Shown here piece after piece: positions 12,035 through 22,809 of a stretch of DNA of 64,000 bases. Source of the DNA: Riptortus pedestris (Eukaryota; Arthropoda; Insecta; Hemiptera; Alydidae); contig CM032232.1 in assembly GCA_019009955.1 (NCBI GenBank), positions 138,705,001 through 138,769,000 of the forward strand. Reading direction: 5' to 3'. Position 1 is the stretch's first letter. Each line of letters begins with the position of its first letter. The translations under genes were made by a program, and so were the position numbers. The notes under the pieces were generated by a model. The model saw only the letters and a program-made list of their open reading frames with translations, had not been told where the DNA came from and did not search any database.

Positions 12035-12600
12035 GTCCGTCACGCAGGGGCTGCGTAAACCAAGCAGATTTCCCACGGGTAGTTTTACAATAGAGAAATT
12101 TCACGAGAGCCGAAGAGTTAAGAAAACGGCCGACCTTGCTTTTGGCGGGAAACTCACTCATCCGTTAGCCGCCCCGATTTCATAAAATTGCAATTATTCG
12201 GTTAATATGCAAGATAGAGAATAAATGTATATATCAATATTTATAGTAGATTTAATTTGCAATAAGATTGATTCAGTACAATGTTTCGATACGACGTATA
12301 ATAACGGAGATATTTCGAATTTTCGAAAATCCTCCCCCTCTAAACCCCCCTCCCACTGGTCCGATTTCAGCCGTTGACGAACTTGATCTTTCTTTTTACA
12401 TAAAACGACTAAATATCCAGTTTGGTAACGATCAAACAAAAATTGCGACCGCTAGAGCGTTAATAGACAAATATATAATTTTGAACGGACCTCATTTTCG
12501 TCATCTCCTGGGTAGGATCGATGGGCAATTGTGGAGATTTTTCGAAAATCGCGTCATGAGTACGTCCTCAATAGCTGATTTCGCTTAAGGGAAATATGCA
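12035..12600 (+). mobile_element. HINE-like full copy with an unexpanded AT tract
   Basis: All modules are present, from GTCCGTCACG to the right hairpin (mutated GAAATATGC end). The microsatellite position holds only ATATATAA. The palindrome flanking the tract is also altered (CCGCTAGAGCG). Useful as a reference for the element without expansion, about 565 bp. Confidence 0.85.
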
Positions 12601-12714
12601 AAAAATTCCACTCAGCTCATAGAAAAATCGATTCTTATAATTAACCAACATTACGCATTCCAAATGACGAAACGTTTTGTTGGTGATAGCCAATAACTGG
12701 ATGCATGTCGCCTT

Positions 12715-12767
12715 TTAACAGATTTCCTTCAAGGGAAAACACCTATATTGGGGTTATTTCTTCCATC
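12715..12767 (-). repeat. HINE-like 3' end fragment
   Basis: The inverted right hairpin AACAGATTTCCTTCAAGGGAA-like sequence sits immediately before the head of the next copy. Confidence 0.55.
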
Positions 12768-13429
12768 GTCCGTCACGCAGGGGTTGCGTAAACTAAGCAG
12801 ATTTCCCACTTACTGGTATAATACAACAAGAAAGTATCAATAACTCGCTTAATATTTGAGATACGAAAAAATGAATAGAACAGCATTTGCAGATCATGAA
12901 TAGTTAAATAAGATTGGTTCTATATCATTTTACGATCCCACTAATAACAAAAGAAATATCTTGAATTTTCGAATTCTCCCCCTCTGTACCCCCAAAATTC
13001 CTAACCCAATTTCAACTAATAAACTCTATGCATTTTCAATACAAGAAAGTAAAATAATAATTGATTACGCCAACACAACGATTTAAAACTTCCCTCTCAT
13101 AATAAAGGTCTCTGGCAAACACCTTATTATTAATACGACATGAGTAGGAGTGAGGGTTTACTGAAGACCGAAAAGAAAAAAACAACTTTTTGTATATATG
13201 TATAGGTATTTTAATTTGCAATAAGATTGGATAAGTACAATTGTTTGACCCAAAATATAGTAATGGAGATATTTCAAATATTCGAAATTTCTCCCTTAAA
13301 ACACCCTCCTTCCAATAGTCTGATTTCAACCGTAAACGAACTTCATCATCAGTTTTTCATGAAACGCTTATATATCGAGTTTGGTGACGACACGAAAAAC
13401 ATTGCGACCGCTAGAGCGGTAACAGACAA

Positions 13430-13468
<39 letters not shown>

Positions 13469-13469
<1 letters not shown>

Positions 13470-15020
13470 TAGCTCAGATACCCGGCTTCGCTCGGGAATT
13501 CATTTGAGGCTGAATGGTGATGGTATATTTTTGGCAAGGCTTTACTTTGCACAATATTTTGACATTTACCCGTTCCCGTGTTTAGGGTTAACGCCCGTTG
13601 TTGGCATTTGCAAATAATAAAATTATTTTTTTTATGTAAGACTTCACTGTCCTGCATATTGTCATATTTCCCGTCTCCTGTGCATTATGCAAAGATTTGA
13701 ATTATTAAGGAGAAAATATTGGCATACATATGAATTAATTTTTTCAGGTGAGGTACCTGGTAGTTCATATTGAAAAGAAGTGTTGAGCAAATTTCTCTAA
13801 ATAACAAAATAAACAACTTTTGTTATGTGCATATTTGCCGAAACCCCAATAGGAAATCATTATTATTAATTTCAGGCCTCCCTTATAACCCCCACTCCTG
13901 CCCGTCCCTAGAAATGTTAGTATGGCTTATTATAAGGAAGGCGTTAGTGCTAATACACATACTGAGTGTTTTATTTAGTTCGGTTGAGTCTTTTGTGCCA
14001 AATAAAATTGTTGTCTCCCGCTATAATTTTTAGCGTATAACGCCTTTATACTTCGGTATACGATGATAGTGTATATAAAAAAGGGTTTCTCTAAATAACA
14101 AAATAAACAACCTTTGTTATGTGCATATTTGCCGAAAATGCAATAGGAAACGAAATATCACTATTATTAATTTCAGGCCTTCCTTATAACCCCCACTCCT
14201 GCCCGTCCCTAGAAATGTTAGTATAGCTTATTATAATGAAGGCGTTAGTACTAATTCACATACCGAGTTTAGTTTAATTCGGTTGAGTCTTTAGTGCCAA
14301 ATAAAATTGTGGACTACCGCTATAGTTTATAGCGTATAACTTATTTATGCTACCGTATACGACAAAAGTGCATATAACAAAAGCTTCTCTAAATAACATA
14401 ATAAACAACTTTTGTAATGTGCATATTTGCTGAAAAAGCAATAGGAAACGAAATATCGCTATTTTTAATTTCAAGCCTCCCTTACAACCCCCACTCCTGC
14501 CCGTCCCTAGAAATGTTAGTATGGCTTATTATAAGGAAATCGTTAGTATTAATTCACATAGCGAGTTTGGTTTAGTTCGGTTGAGTCTTTTGTGCCAAAT
14601 AAAATTTTGGACTCCCCGCTATAGTTTTTAGCGTATAACTCATTTATACTTCCGTATACGGCAAAAGTGCATATAACAAAAGTTACTCTAAATTACAAAA
14701 TAAACAACTTTTGTTATGTGCATATTTGCTGAAAAAGCAATAGGAAACGAAATATCGCCATTTTTAATTTTAGGCCTCCCTTATAACCCCCACTCCTGTT
14801 CGTCTTAGAGAATATTAATATGGCCTAAAGTCTAAGTTGGTCTAGTAGTAATATACATTCCAAGTTTCATAAAATTCGGTTCAGCCGTTTATGCGTGAAA
14901 AGGTAACAAACAAACAAACATACACGAAAGAAACAAAATGCAGATATGGTGTCTATGACATGTGAAACGAAAAGTTATCGTGAAATTTCGCTAAAAAATC
15001 AATGTACAGACAGAGGTTAC

Positions 15021-15035
<15 letters not shown>
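13469..15035 (-). mobile_element. Non-autonomous Helitron inserted in a HINE AT tract
   Basis: Minus-strand orientation: the plus strand begins CTAGCTCAGATACCCGGC, the inverse of a hairpin plus CTAG 3' terminus. The far end reads GGTTACAATTTTATATATAT, the inverse of the 5' terminus. Inside are four tandem units of about 300 bp (13790-14790). AAACAAACAAAC lies near 14910. No Rep or helicase frame is present. The exact right boundary is hidden in the AT tract. Confidence 0.82.
13790..14790 (-). repeat. Tandem array of about 300-bp units inside the Helitron
   Basis: The unit starts near AACAAAATAAACAACTTTTG and contains CCCTTATAACCCCCACTCC and TTCGGTTGAGTC. It recurs at about 13800, 14095, 14395 and 14695, the last being partial. 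Units differ by scattered substitutions. Similar arrays with two or more units occur at 16.7-17.4 and 24.9-25.4 kb. Confidence 0.8.
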
Positions 15036-15068
<33 letters not shown>

Positions 15069-15495
15069 GAACGGACTTCATTTTTGCAATACCCTAAGTA
15101 TGATCGATGGACTTTGAGGACTTTTTTTCGAAAATGGCGTCATATGAGTATAACCTCAATAGCTGTTTTGACTTAAGGGGAAGCTGCTAAAATGAGGTCC
15201 TTTAAAATCGACTTATGTATTTCTCTGTTAACGCCCAAGCGCTTGCATTTTATGTTTGATCGTTACCAAACTCGATATACGAGCACTTCATGTAAGACTA
15301 AGGCACAAGTTCTCTAGTGTCTCAAATCGGAAAATGGGGAGACGGGTAAAAAAGGAAAATAATAAATAATTCTGTTACAATGAGTCAGATCGTTAAAATA
15401 TATAGAACAAATCTTATTTAAAAATTATTGTTCTACAAATATTGTTATATACATTTATTCCCTATCTTGAATATTAACCGTGATATTTGATTTTT

Positions 15496-15617
15496 AGCAG
15501 ATTTCCCTTAAGGGAAATCAGCTATTGAGGTTGTACTCATGATGCGATTTTCGAAATTTTTCTTCAAATGTCCATCGATCCTACCCAGGTGATGACGAAA
15601 ATGAGGTCCGTTCAAAA

Positions 15618-15663
<46 letters not shown>

Positions 15664-18159
15664 TAGCAAAGGTACCCGGCTTCGCCCGGGAATTCATTTG
15701 AGGCTGAATGAAGATGGTATGTTTTTGGCAAGGCTTTACTTTCCACAATATTTTTTTTATTTCCCTGTCCCAGTGTTTAGAATTTATACCCGTCGTTACT
15801 GTGGATTTGTTAATAATAAAATTATTTGTTATTTAAGACTTCATTGTCCTCAATATTCTTATATTTCCCGTCGTCTGTGTATGTATTTTTTTTTTTATAA
15901 ACTGATGGACCATATAATTCATAATCCTAGAATGTATTCTATCTTCCAAACCATGTATGAATAAGTTTCTTTCCCTTCATGCAGTACAATGTCCAACGGT
16001 GACAGCTGTTTTAGGTACGCCATAGCTTCTATTAAAACACTCTTTCATAAGTCTCGATTGTAAACTGTGTATTCATATTGGTTTTCAGTAAAGTATATCA
16101 TAATACATTAACGGAGCAGAGTTAATAAATACCAGAAATACCAGGGTGCACCTCCCTAGCGTTCATTCTTGTAAATTATTTATTTATGATAATTAAAGAA
16201 ATTCACATTCCTGAGAATAATAATACATTGCTATAAGCATCAATTAACATGTAAACATAGACCAATATGAGGACGGAAGGGAAGCGGCAGAACTGATAGG
16301 ACAAAGGAAGTAGCTCGACACTTACATAGCCTCAGTGCTGCCAACCTGCAATGCATTTTGGATAGCTATCCTCTAATACATTCAAATATATTAAAAAATT
16401 ATATTATATTATCTTCACAATTCTAAAACTGTTTCAAATATTTTTCACGTTTTAATTAAGTAATGTATTAAATACACTTAGAGAAGGTGGGGGCAGTATA
16501 CCTTATTTGGTGCAAACTGTTACTGGTGTTAAAAAATAACATAGTTTTGAATTATTAAGGATAAAATTCTAATATGGATTTGAATTAACTTATCCAGGTG
16601 AGATACCTGGTTAGTTCATATTGGAATGTATTGTTGAGCATATCAATATTTCTAAGCAAATTACTTGCTTCATACCTTATTTTACAAAAAAAAAAAAATA
16701 TAAAACAAAATATACACTAATTAAAAAAGTAAACAACTTATGTTATGTGCACGATTGCCAAAAAACAAATAGACGATGAAATATCGCGAATTTTTATTTC
16801 AGGCCTCCCTTATAACCCCCATCTCCCCTTTGAACCTAAAATTTTTAGTATAGCTTATAATCATGGAAGAATTAATGCTAATTTACATACCGAGTGTTGT
16901 TAAGTTCGGTTCTACCGTTAGTGCCCAATAAAATAGTTGCCCCCGCTTTAGTTTTTAGCGTATATCTCGTTTATACTTTGTTATAAAAGAAAAGTGTATA
17001 TAACAACATTTACTCTAAATAACAAAATAAACATCTTTTGTTATGTTCATATTTGCCAAAAAACCAATAGGAAACGAAATATCGCTATTTTTAATTTCTG
17101 GCATCCCTCATAACCCCCACTCCTGCCCGTCCCTAGAAATGTTGGTATGGCTTGTTATAATTAAAGTGTTAGTGATAATACATATACCGAGTTTTATTTA
17201 TTTCGGTTGGATCATTTGGCCCAAATAAAATTATTCACTTCCGCTATAGGTTTTAGCGTATATCTCGTTTATAATTCGGTATACGAAAAAAGTGTATATA
17301 ACAAAAGTTACTCTAAATAACAAAATAAACAACTTTTGTTATGTTCATATTTGAAGTAAAACTAATAGGAAACGAAATATCGCTAATTTTAATTTCTGGC
17401 TTCCCTTATAACCCCCACTCCTGTTCGTCTCAGAGAATTTTAATATAGCCTAAAGTCTAAGTTGGGTTAGTAGTAATATACATACCAAGTTTCATAAAAT
17501 TCGGTTCAGCCGTTTATGCGTGAAAAGGTAACAAACAAACAAACAAACAAATAAACAAACAAACAAATAAACAAACAAACAAACAAACAGACACCAAAGA
17601 AACAAAATGCAGTTATGGTGTCTATGACATGTGAAACGAAAAGTTATCGTGAAATTTCGCGAAAAAAATCAATGTACAGACAGAGGTTACAATTTTATAT
17701 ATATATAGATATATATATTTGTCTGTTACCGCTCTAGCGGTCGCAATTTTTGTTTGATCGTTACCAAACTCGATATTTAGTCTTTTTATGTAAAAAGAAA
17801 GATCAAGTTCGTTAACGGCTGAAATCGGACCAGTGGGAGGGGGGGTTTAGAGGGGAGGATTTTCGAAAATTCGATATATCTCCGTTATTATACGTCGGAT
17901 TGAAAAATTGTACAGAATTAATCTTATTGCAAATTAAATTTACTATAAATATTGTTATATACATTTATTCCCTATCTTGAATATTAACCGAGATATTTGC
18001 ATTTTTATGAAATTTGGGCCGATAACGGATTTTTGAATTTCCCGCGAAAAGCTAGTTCGGCCCTTTGCCGGCAACGTTTGGCTCTCCTATGGAGATTTCT
18101 CTACTGTATAACTTCACGTGGGAAATCTGCTTAGTTTACGCAGCCCCTGCGTGACGGAC
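15496..18159 (-). mobile_element. Complete HINE-like copy nested in a HINE, itself split by a Helitron
   Basis: It starts at the inverted hairpin AGCAGATTTCCCTTAAGGG and ends with the inverted head ...TGCGTGACGGAC at 18159. A G-rich block lies at 17836-17858. The AT tract at about 15620-15662 and 17710-17718 is interrupted by the 2-kb Helitron. Confidence 0.88.
15663..17709 (-). mobile_element. Non-autonomous Helitron (2047 bp) inserted in a HINE AT tract
   Basis: The plus strand begins CTAGCAAAGGTACCCGGC (inverted 3' hairpin and CTAG) and ends ...TTTTATATATATATAGA, so the element's own 5' end starts with TC. Host bases are A on the left and T on the right, the canonical A/T Helitron target. 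It contains about 1 kb (15.9-16.7 kb) absent from the shorter copies, two tandem units, and an (AAAC)n-rich stretch at 17530-17588. No coding frame was recognised. Confidence 0.85.
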
Positions 18160-18716
18160 TTTTATTTTAGTTTTCAGCCTTCAGCAAACCTCCACTCCGA
18201 CTCATGTCATGTTAATAATAAGCTGTTATATCATGAACCACTACATTCCAAGGTTAAATACCAAATATTGTTTTCATTGAACTTTTACTTCCTGTGATAT
18301 ATGCAAATACTTTTTGTTGATCCCGACTCCCCTTCTTTTATTTTTGGACTACCTAAATTTGAGTGATTGAAATGAAAATTATTCTGATTCATTATAAATT
18401 GCAGTACTAGATATAGTAAATAGTTTTCAATAAACTTAATATGTTATATTCAGATAAATTTCATTAACTGTTTTCTTTCCGTTATAGATTATGTCTGTCT
18501 ATCTATTCAGCTCTGTGAAGTTGAGTAGTCTGTTTGTTTACAGTTCAGACGCTTTCCGTTGTAGAGTTATTAACTTGTAAATTGACTGAAAGATTGTTCA
18601 TTACCATTTGTATTTATTCAATTAATATTCATGGTGATGTTACCAGTATTTATCTATTGCCGAACCTGACGTGAGAAATCTGCTTAGTTTATGCAGTCCC
18701 TGCGTGACGGACTTTT

Positions 18717-18835
18717 AGCAGATTTTCCTCAAGGGAAATCTGCTATTGAGGTTGTACTTATGACTCAATTTTCGAAATTTTTCTTCAAATGTTCATCGAT
18801 CCTACAAAGTAGATGACAGAAATGAGGTCCGTTTT
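18717..18835 (-). mobile_element. HINE-like 3' end joined head-to-tail to the preceding copy
   Basis: Starts with the inverted hairpin four T residues after the preceding copy's head (18712). Only about 120 bases of the right half remain. Confidence 0.75.
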
Positions 18836-19309
18836 TACTACATGAGGTAGATTGCACAGTTATATTTATAGCATATATTATGCTAATGGAAAATACCTGA
18901 CGAGCAAATTCTTCAACTAAATGTTTTACACCCTCTTATGAAGGGTGTCAGCTGTTGAGGCTTCGGGAGAAATTAAAATCGTTAAATTCCAAACTAAAGA
19001 CAATTAAGGTGATATGCGTGTAATCACATGTGCACGTACGTGTAGGATGTGTTAGCCCGGGGGGTGCACCATGAGCTGAGTGTCATATACGTGTTGTAAA
19101 TGGTTACATACGTGTTAAGGACGTGTCTTCGGAGCCCATATACCTGCAGCATTGCGAGTCTCTCTCAGGCATTAAAGTTTTATTCGTCCGTGAGGTCTGC
19201 GAGGGTAATAAAATTTCACGGTACCTAATACTGCCTCCTAGAGTAAAAAGATAATCAATAAAAGGCCACTTTAATTAACGCATCTTTATTTTCAATGCTG
19301 CTTTTCGTA

Positions 19310-19413
19310 TTAGCCGATTTTTCTTAAAGGAAATGGACTAATGACGTGATTTTCAATAAATTTCAACAAATGTCTATCGATAACTAGGAGATGGTAAAAA
19401 AATGAGATCCACT

Positions 19414-19478
<65 letters not shown>

Positions 19479-20066
19479 CGGACGCCATCTCCTGATCTAC
19501 TGGGTAGAATTGATGGACATTTGATGAAACTTTTCGTCATCATTAGTACAATCCCAAAAGCAGATTTCCCATAAAGAATTTACTAAAAATGTGCGTTTCA
19601 TTTAAAGCTAGAGACTACGTTCGCTAACGGTTGAAATAGGACTATTGGGAGGGGGGGGGGTGAATCGATAATACAAAATATTTCCATTAGTATGAGTGAG
19701 AAAGAAAAAAAAACATTAATAACTAATCTTGTTTGCAAATGTAATTGTTTATAAGTGCTGTTGTATGTCCTTTTTGTTTATTTTGAATATTAACCTAGAT
19801 TTTCGCATTCCTTAGTTTTCGCTCTCCCACTTTTAGTAACCTCGTTTTCATAAGGAGCGAATTTATCACGAAACGTCTTATTCCAAGCCTGAAAACCAAA
19901 TATTGTTTTCAACTGTTCTTTACTAGATGAGATACATGCACATACGTTGTGCGATGGCGTCTTCAATTATGATTTTATAGGGTTTACTTCTACTGACGAG
20001 ATCAGTAGTGTGTCATTGCAGGACGTGGAAAATCTGCTTAGTTTACGCAGCCGTGTGTGTCGGACA
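19310..20066 (-). mobile_element. HINE-like minus-strand copy with a mirrored 3' half
   Basis: An inverted right half (19315-19415), a (TA)n tract of about 58 bases, and then a forward right half (19480-19585) form a palindromic arrangement. A minus-strand body follows (a 10-base G run near 19655), with the head near 20040-20066. Confidence 0.7.
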
Positions 20067-20485
20067 TTTTCTAGAATATAACAAGACGAACAGAGTTGTG
20101 TCCTTGTTAGTTTCTGTCTTTGGAGTGCATCAGTCACAGGTAACTATAAGCTAGTTAAGGGCTGGCAGCGACTCGAACCGGTCGACAATGAGGGTGCAAA
20201 GAATCAGAATTTGCTCCGGAGCAGGAAGGAGTAACCCTCTCTCTGCCATGGAAGTGGATGGGTGATCGATAACCCACCCCAGGACAACTGGGTCAGATGG
20301 AGACATCAACGGGGGGAGGTTTGGTCTCGTGGGAAAGTCGGCCATCTTGAGGGGAGTGTGTCAAATGGCTACCGGGGGTGACACTAGGGGTGGCCTTGTG
20401 TCCCCAACGATATATATACATATATTCGGCAAGGTCACCAGCTCCGGGGAGTCTCATGGTTTTACAAGTATTCAGGCAAGAAAAC
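20067..20485. other. GC-rich unique segment, no gene recognised
   Basis: 20150-20460 is much less AT-rich than the surroundings. Both strands carry 60-70 codon frames, but neither shows a domain. It may be part of the 5' region of a retrotransposon or host DNA. Confidence 0.3.
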
Positions 20486-20489
20486 TGAA

Positions 20490-21045
20490 AATTCCGTCAC
20501 TCAGGGGCTGCAGGAACCAAGTAGATTTTCCACGTGCACATTAGTCATCTTATCTCACCGTAAATTCTATATTTCCCAACAAACATCCGATGAGAAGAAG
20601 TGTACGGTCAATAAAATCTTAATTAATGACATCATCACACAGCGTATTTTCATCTATCTTGTTAATTTTGTACTTTAGCTTGGAATAAGACTTTACACGA
20701 TGTATTCGCGTATTCTCGAAGATCGATTACTAAAAGTCGAGATTTACTGAAGGCTGAAAATGCAAAAAGAGCCTTTCATTGCAAAAAGTCTCGACTATAC
20801 TATATAATACTCAGGATGTAGAAAAAGTACGCAAATTAACATTCATTGAAAATTAAATTTTCTACAAGATTTGTTATACACAACTTTTCTATCCGACTCA
20901 TAGCAATGGAGATATTCTGAATTTTCGATTCCCCTTCTAAACCCCCCTCGATCCGATTTCAATTAAAACTTGATCTTTATTTTTACATAAAATGCTTAAA
21001 GATCGAATTAAAACCAAAGTCGGGAAACTAATAGGAAACAGAATA
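20490..21045 (+). mobile_element. HINE-like forward copy lacking its 3' end
   Basis: Head TTCCGTCACTCAGGGGCTGC near 20492, subterminal repeat (mutated), and a degraded body to about 21045, where it breaks off before the AT tract. Confidence 0.55.
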
Positions 21046-21095
21046 TGGTGAGTTTGCATTTTATTCGTCCATTACAGTCCCCTGTACGATTATAA

Positions 21096-21812
21096 TAGTT
21101 ATTTATTATCCAAGTAACGAAAGTAGATCATTTTACAACTCGAGTGAAACGTTTACCCACGTTAGTACGTTGGTAATTTCACGAGAGTTGTAAATTCTAC
21201 TTTCGTCACGAGTGTAATATTAAATTTTTTCTGTAATCGTGTACTAATACATGATCAGATCTAACCAGAATATGAACAAAAATAGGATGTTGTGAAGATT
21301 ACGGTATGTTGTTGGTAGGTTATAAGCATGGTTGTGAAAGGTTATAAGCATAGTTATAAAACAACTAGTGATGATTGTGAAGTAGTGCAGTTATAAACAA
21401 GTGCAGGTTATAAACAAGGAAGGTAATTATTATTATATTTAAATTTTAAAATACATTGATTATTTCTACCAATAATTCATTCACATTTCAATTTATTTTG
21501 TTAAAATAAATTCTTACAATGTTATTATTATTATTATTATTATTATTTATTAACGTCCACTTTTTGCAACTTAGGCTAATCGGGGTGGGTTATCTACAGG
21601 TTACCACCCAATCTTAAATGTTAAGAAACATTTAAAAGCATTTAATTTCCAACCATTTAATTCAACTTCAAATTATTTTTTAATTAATACTTATTACTAA
21701 TTAAGAAGGCAATTCACTTTCTTCACTCTATTGCAAAATGTTTCACTTTCTTCACTCATTTCAGTTTAGTAATGTTACCATTATTCAACGATTACAGAAA
21801 AAAATATTAATA
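21096..21812 (+). repeat. Palindrome-bearing repeat family, copy 2
   Basis: Starts AGTTATTTATTATCCAAGTA, followed by the palindrome at about 21112-21222. The downstream part begins TTTTTTCTGTAATCG and ends CGATTACAGAAAAAA at about 21790-21805, so the roughly 590-bp body is itself bounded by a 15-base inverted repeat. A SINE fragment is inserted at 21525-21632. Confidence 0.65.
21525..21632 (-). repeat. 5'-truncated tRNA-SINE with (TAA)n tail
   Basis: The plus strand reads (TTA)n, then TTAACGTCCACTTTTTGCAA and GGTTACCACCC, the inverse of the 3' half of the SINE at 34-38 kb. AATGTTA on both sides matches a target duplication inside the host repeat. Confidence 0.75.
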
Positions 21813-22029
21813 TAGTATATGATCCAGGAGGAGTTAATAATTTCAAGACAAACGCAACTCAACGAAACGTATGTGGATTGGCATTAACACCTGGATTATA
21901 ATCTATATTAATACTTTTATAATCGAGCAGGAGGGGGGGGGGTTGTAATGGAGGCATATAAGTACATATTTCTATATGTCTTCCAATAGTATAAATACGT
22001 CAGTTAAAAATAGGTTTTTAATTATTTAT

Positions 22030-22485
22030 TTGGCGATCTCCGCAACTTGGCGATGTCGCTCAGTATCACTTATTTTCAATTCCTTAAATTAAAATGTTAA
22101 AATAAATAAAGAAAAACGCTTAAAACATATAATAATAAAATTATTAAAACATAGTATAAAATATAGCTCTATATAAAATTAAAGAATAAAATAAAACGAA
22201 GGAAACATTAAAACAAAACTATGTAAAACTAAAAATCTACAATAAATCCTGGCTTGAGGATGATGAAAGTCTAAGGCACAAGATTAAAAATGTATTATAC
22301 AGACTTGTTCACAAAAAAGCACAAATACGAAGTAGAAACATAATTTGAGATAAAAACGTAGAGAAATGAGTGGGGTAGGTGTGGTTTAAAGTTTGTTGTA
22401 AACGTCTATTGCCTTTAAATAATTTAAGAGTGTACTTATATGTGGGCTACCTTCTGTTGATAGTTCGTACAAGGTTTCATTTGAC
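22030..22485 (-). pseudogene. Jockey-like LINE: extreme C-terminus and 3' UTR
   Basis: Minus-strand codons spell STEGSPHISTLLNYLKAID then a stop, closely matching LTEGSPHINTILTYLKTIG at the end of the copy at 58690. The rest, to about 22030, is AT-rich 3' UTR. Confidence 0.65.
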
Positions 22486-22639
22486 TTCTCAATCATTTAT
22501 TCAAATTAATAATTCCAGTTTTCCTCAGGAATAAATAGGATTTCTACAATTTGCGAAGTATCTTGTTGCATGTTGATTCTTTCATCAAGAGGCCATTGAT
22601 TGATCATGTCTGCACCATGTCCTATTAACATTTGGTTTG

Positions 22640-22800
22640 TGGAATAGGCTAGGTGGGTGATCACATCCAAGCTAAACTCCAATAATTTCTACCGAGTCTG
22701 CAATGACACCTGAGGACGAGAGTTATCGTGATAGAAAACTATACCTTTGCTTTTCTCTTCCATTTTGAGAAAGCATTCCACTTAAAGATAAGGAATCTCG
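22640..22800 (-). pseudogene. Mariner-family transposase fragment
   Basis: The minus-strand frame reads MEEKSKGIVFYHDNSRPQ, then VSLQTR, a stop, and KLLEFSLDVITHLAYS. The HDNxRPH-like block is the second catalytic aspartate region of mariner transposases (D,D34D), and the following segment fits the next helix. It has an in-frame stop and is a dead fragment. Confidence 0.6.
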
Positions 22801-22809
22801 GTTGAAAAT

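Larger units (their letters stand above)
12768..15188 (+). mobile_element. HINE-like long-variant copy split by a Helitron
   Basis: The head is at 12768, variant body modules run to 13430, and the palindrome and AT tract reach 13468. After the inserted Helitron the AT tract resumes and the right half follows (TTTTGAACGGACTTCATTTT, GATCGATGGAC) to a mutated hairpin ending about 15188. Confidence 0.75.
15195..18712 (-). mobile_element. Outer HINE-like long variant (minus) split by another HINE copy
   Basis: The right-half side at 15195-15495 (ends GATATTTGATTTT) is continuous in sense with 18160-18712 (TTTTAGTTTTCAGCCTTCAG to the head at 18712). Between them lies a complete HINE copy. The long variant carries an extra module of some 400 bp between body and head. 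Confidence 0.75.

Noticed and set aside
13790..14790. CRISPR-like array
   Set aside because: Repeats are about 300 bp, adjacent and without spacers: a tandem array inside a Helitron in a eukaryotic genome.
20151..20544. Two 60-70 codon frames on opposite strands
   Set aside because: GC-rich segment opens both strands; neither product resembles a known family.
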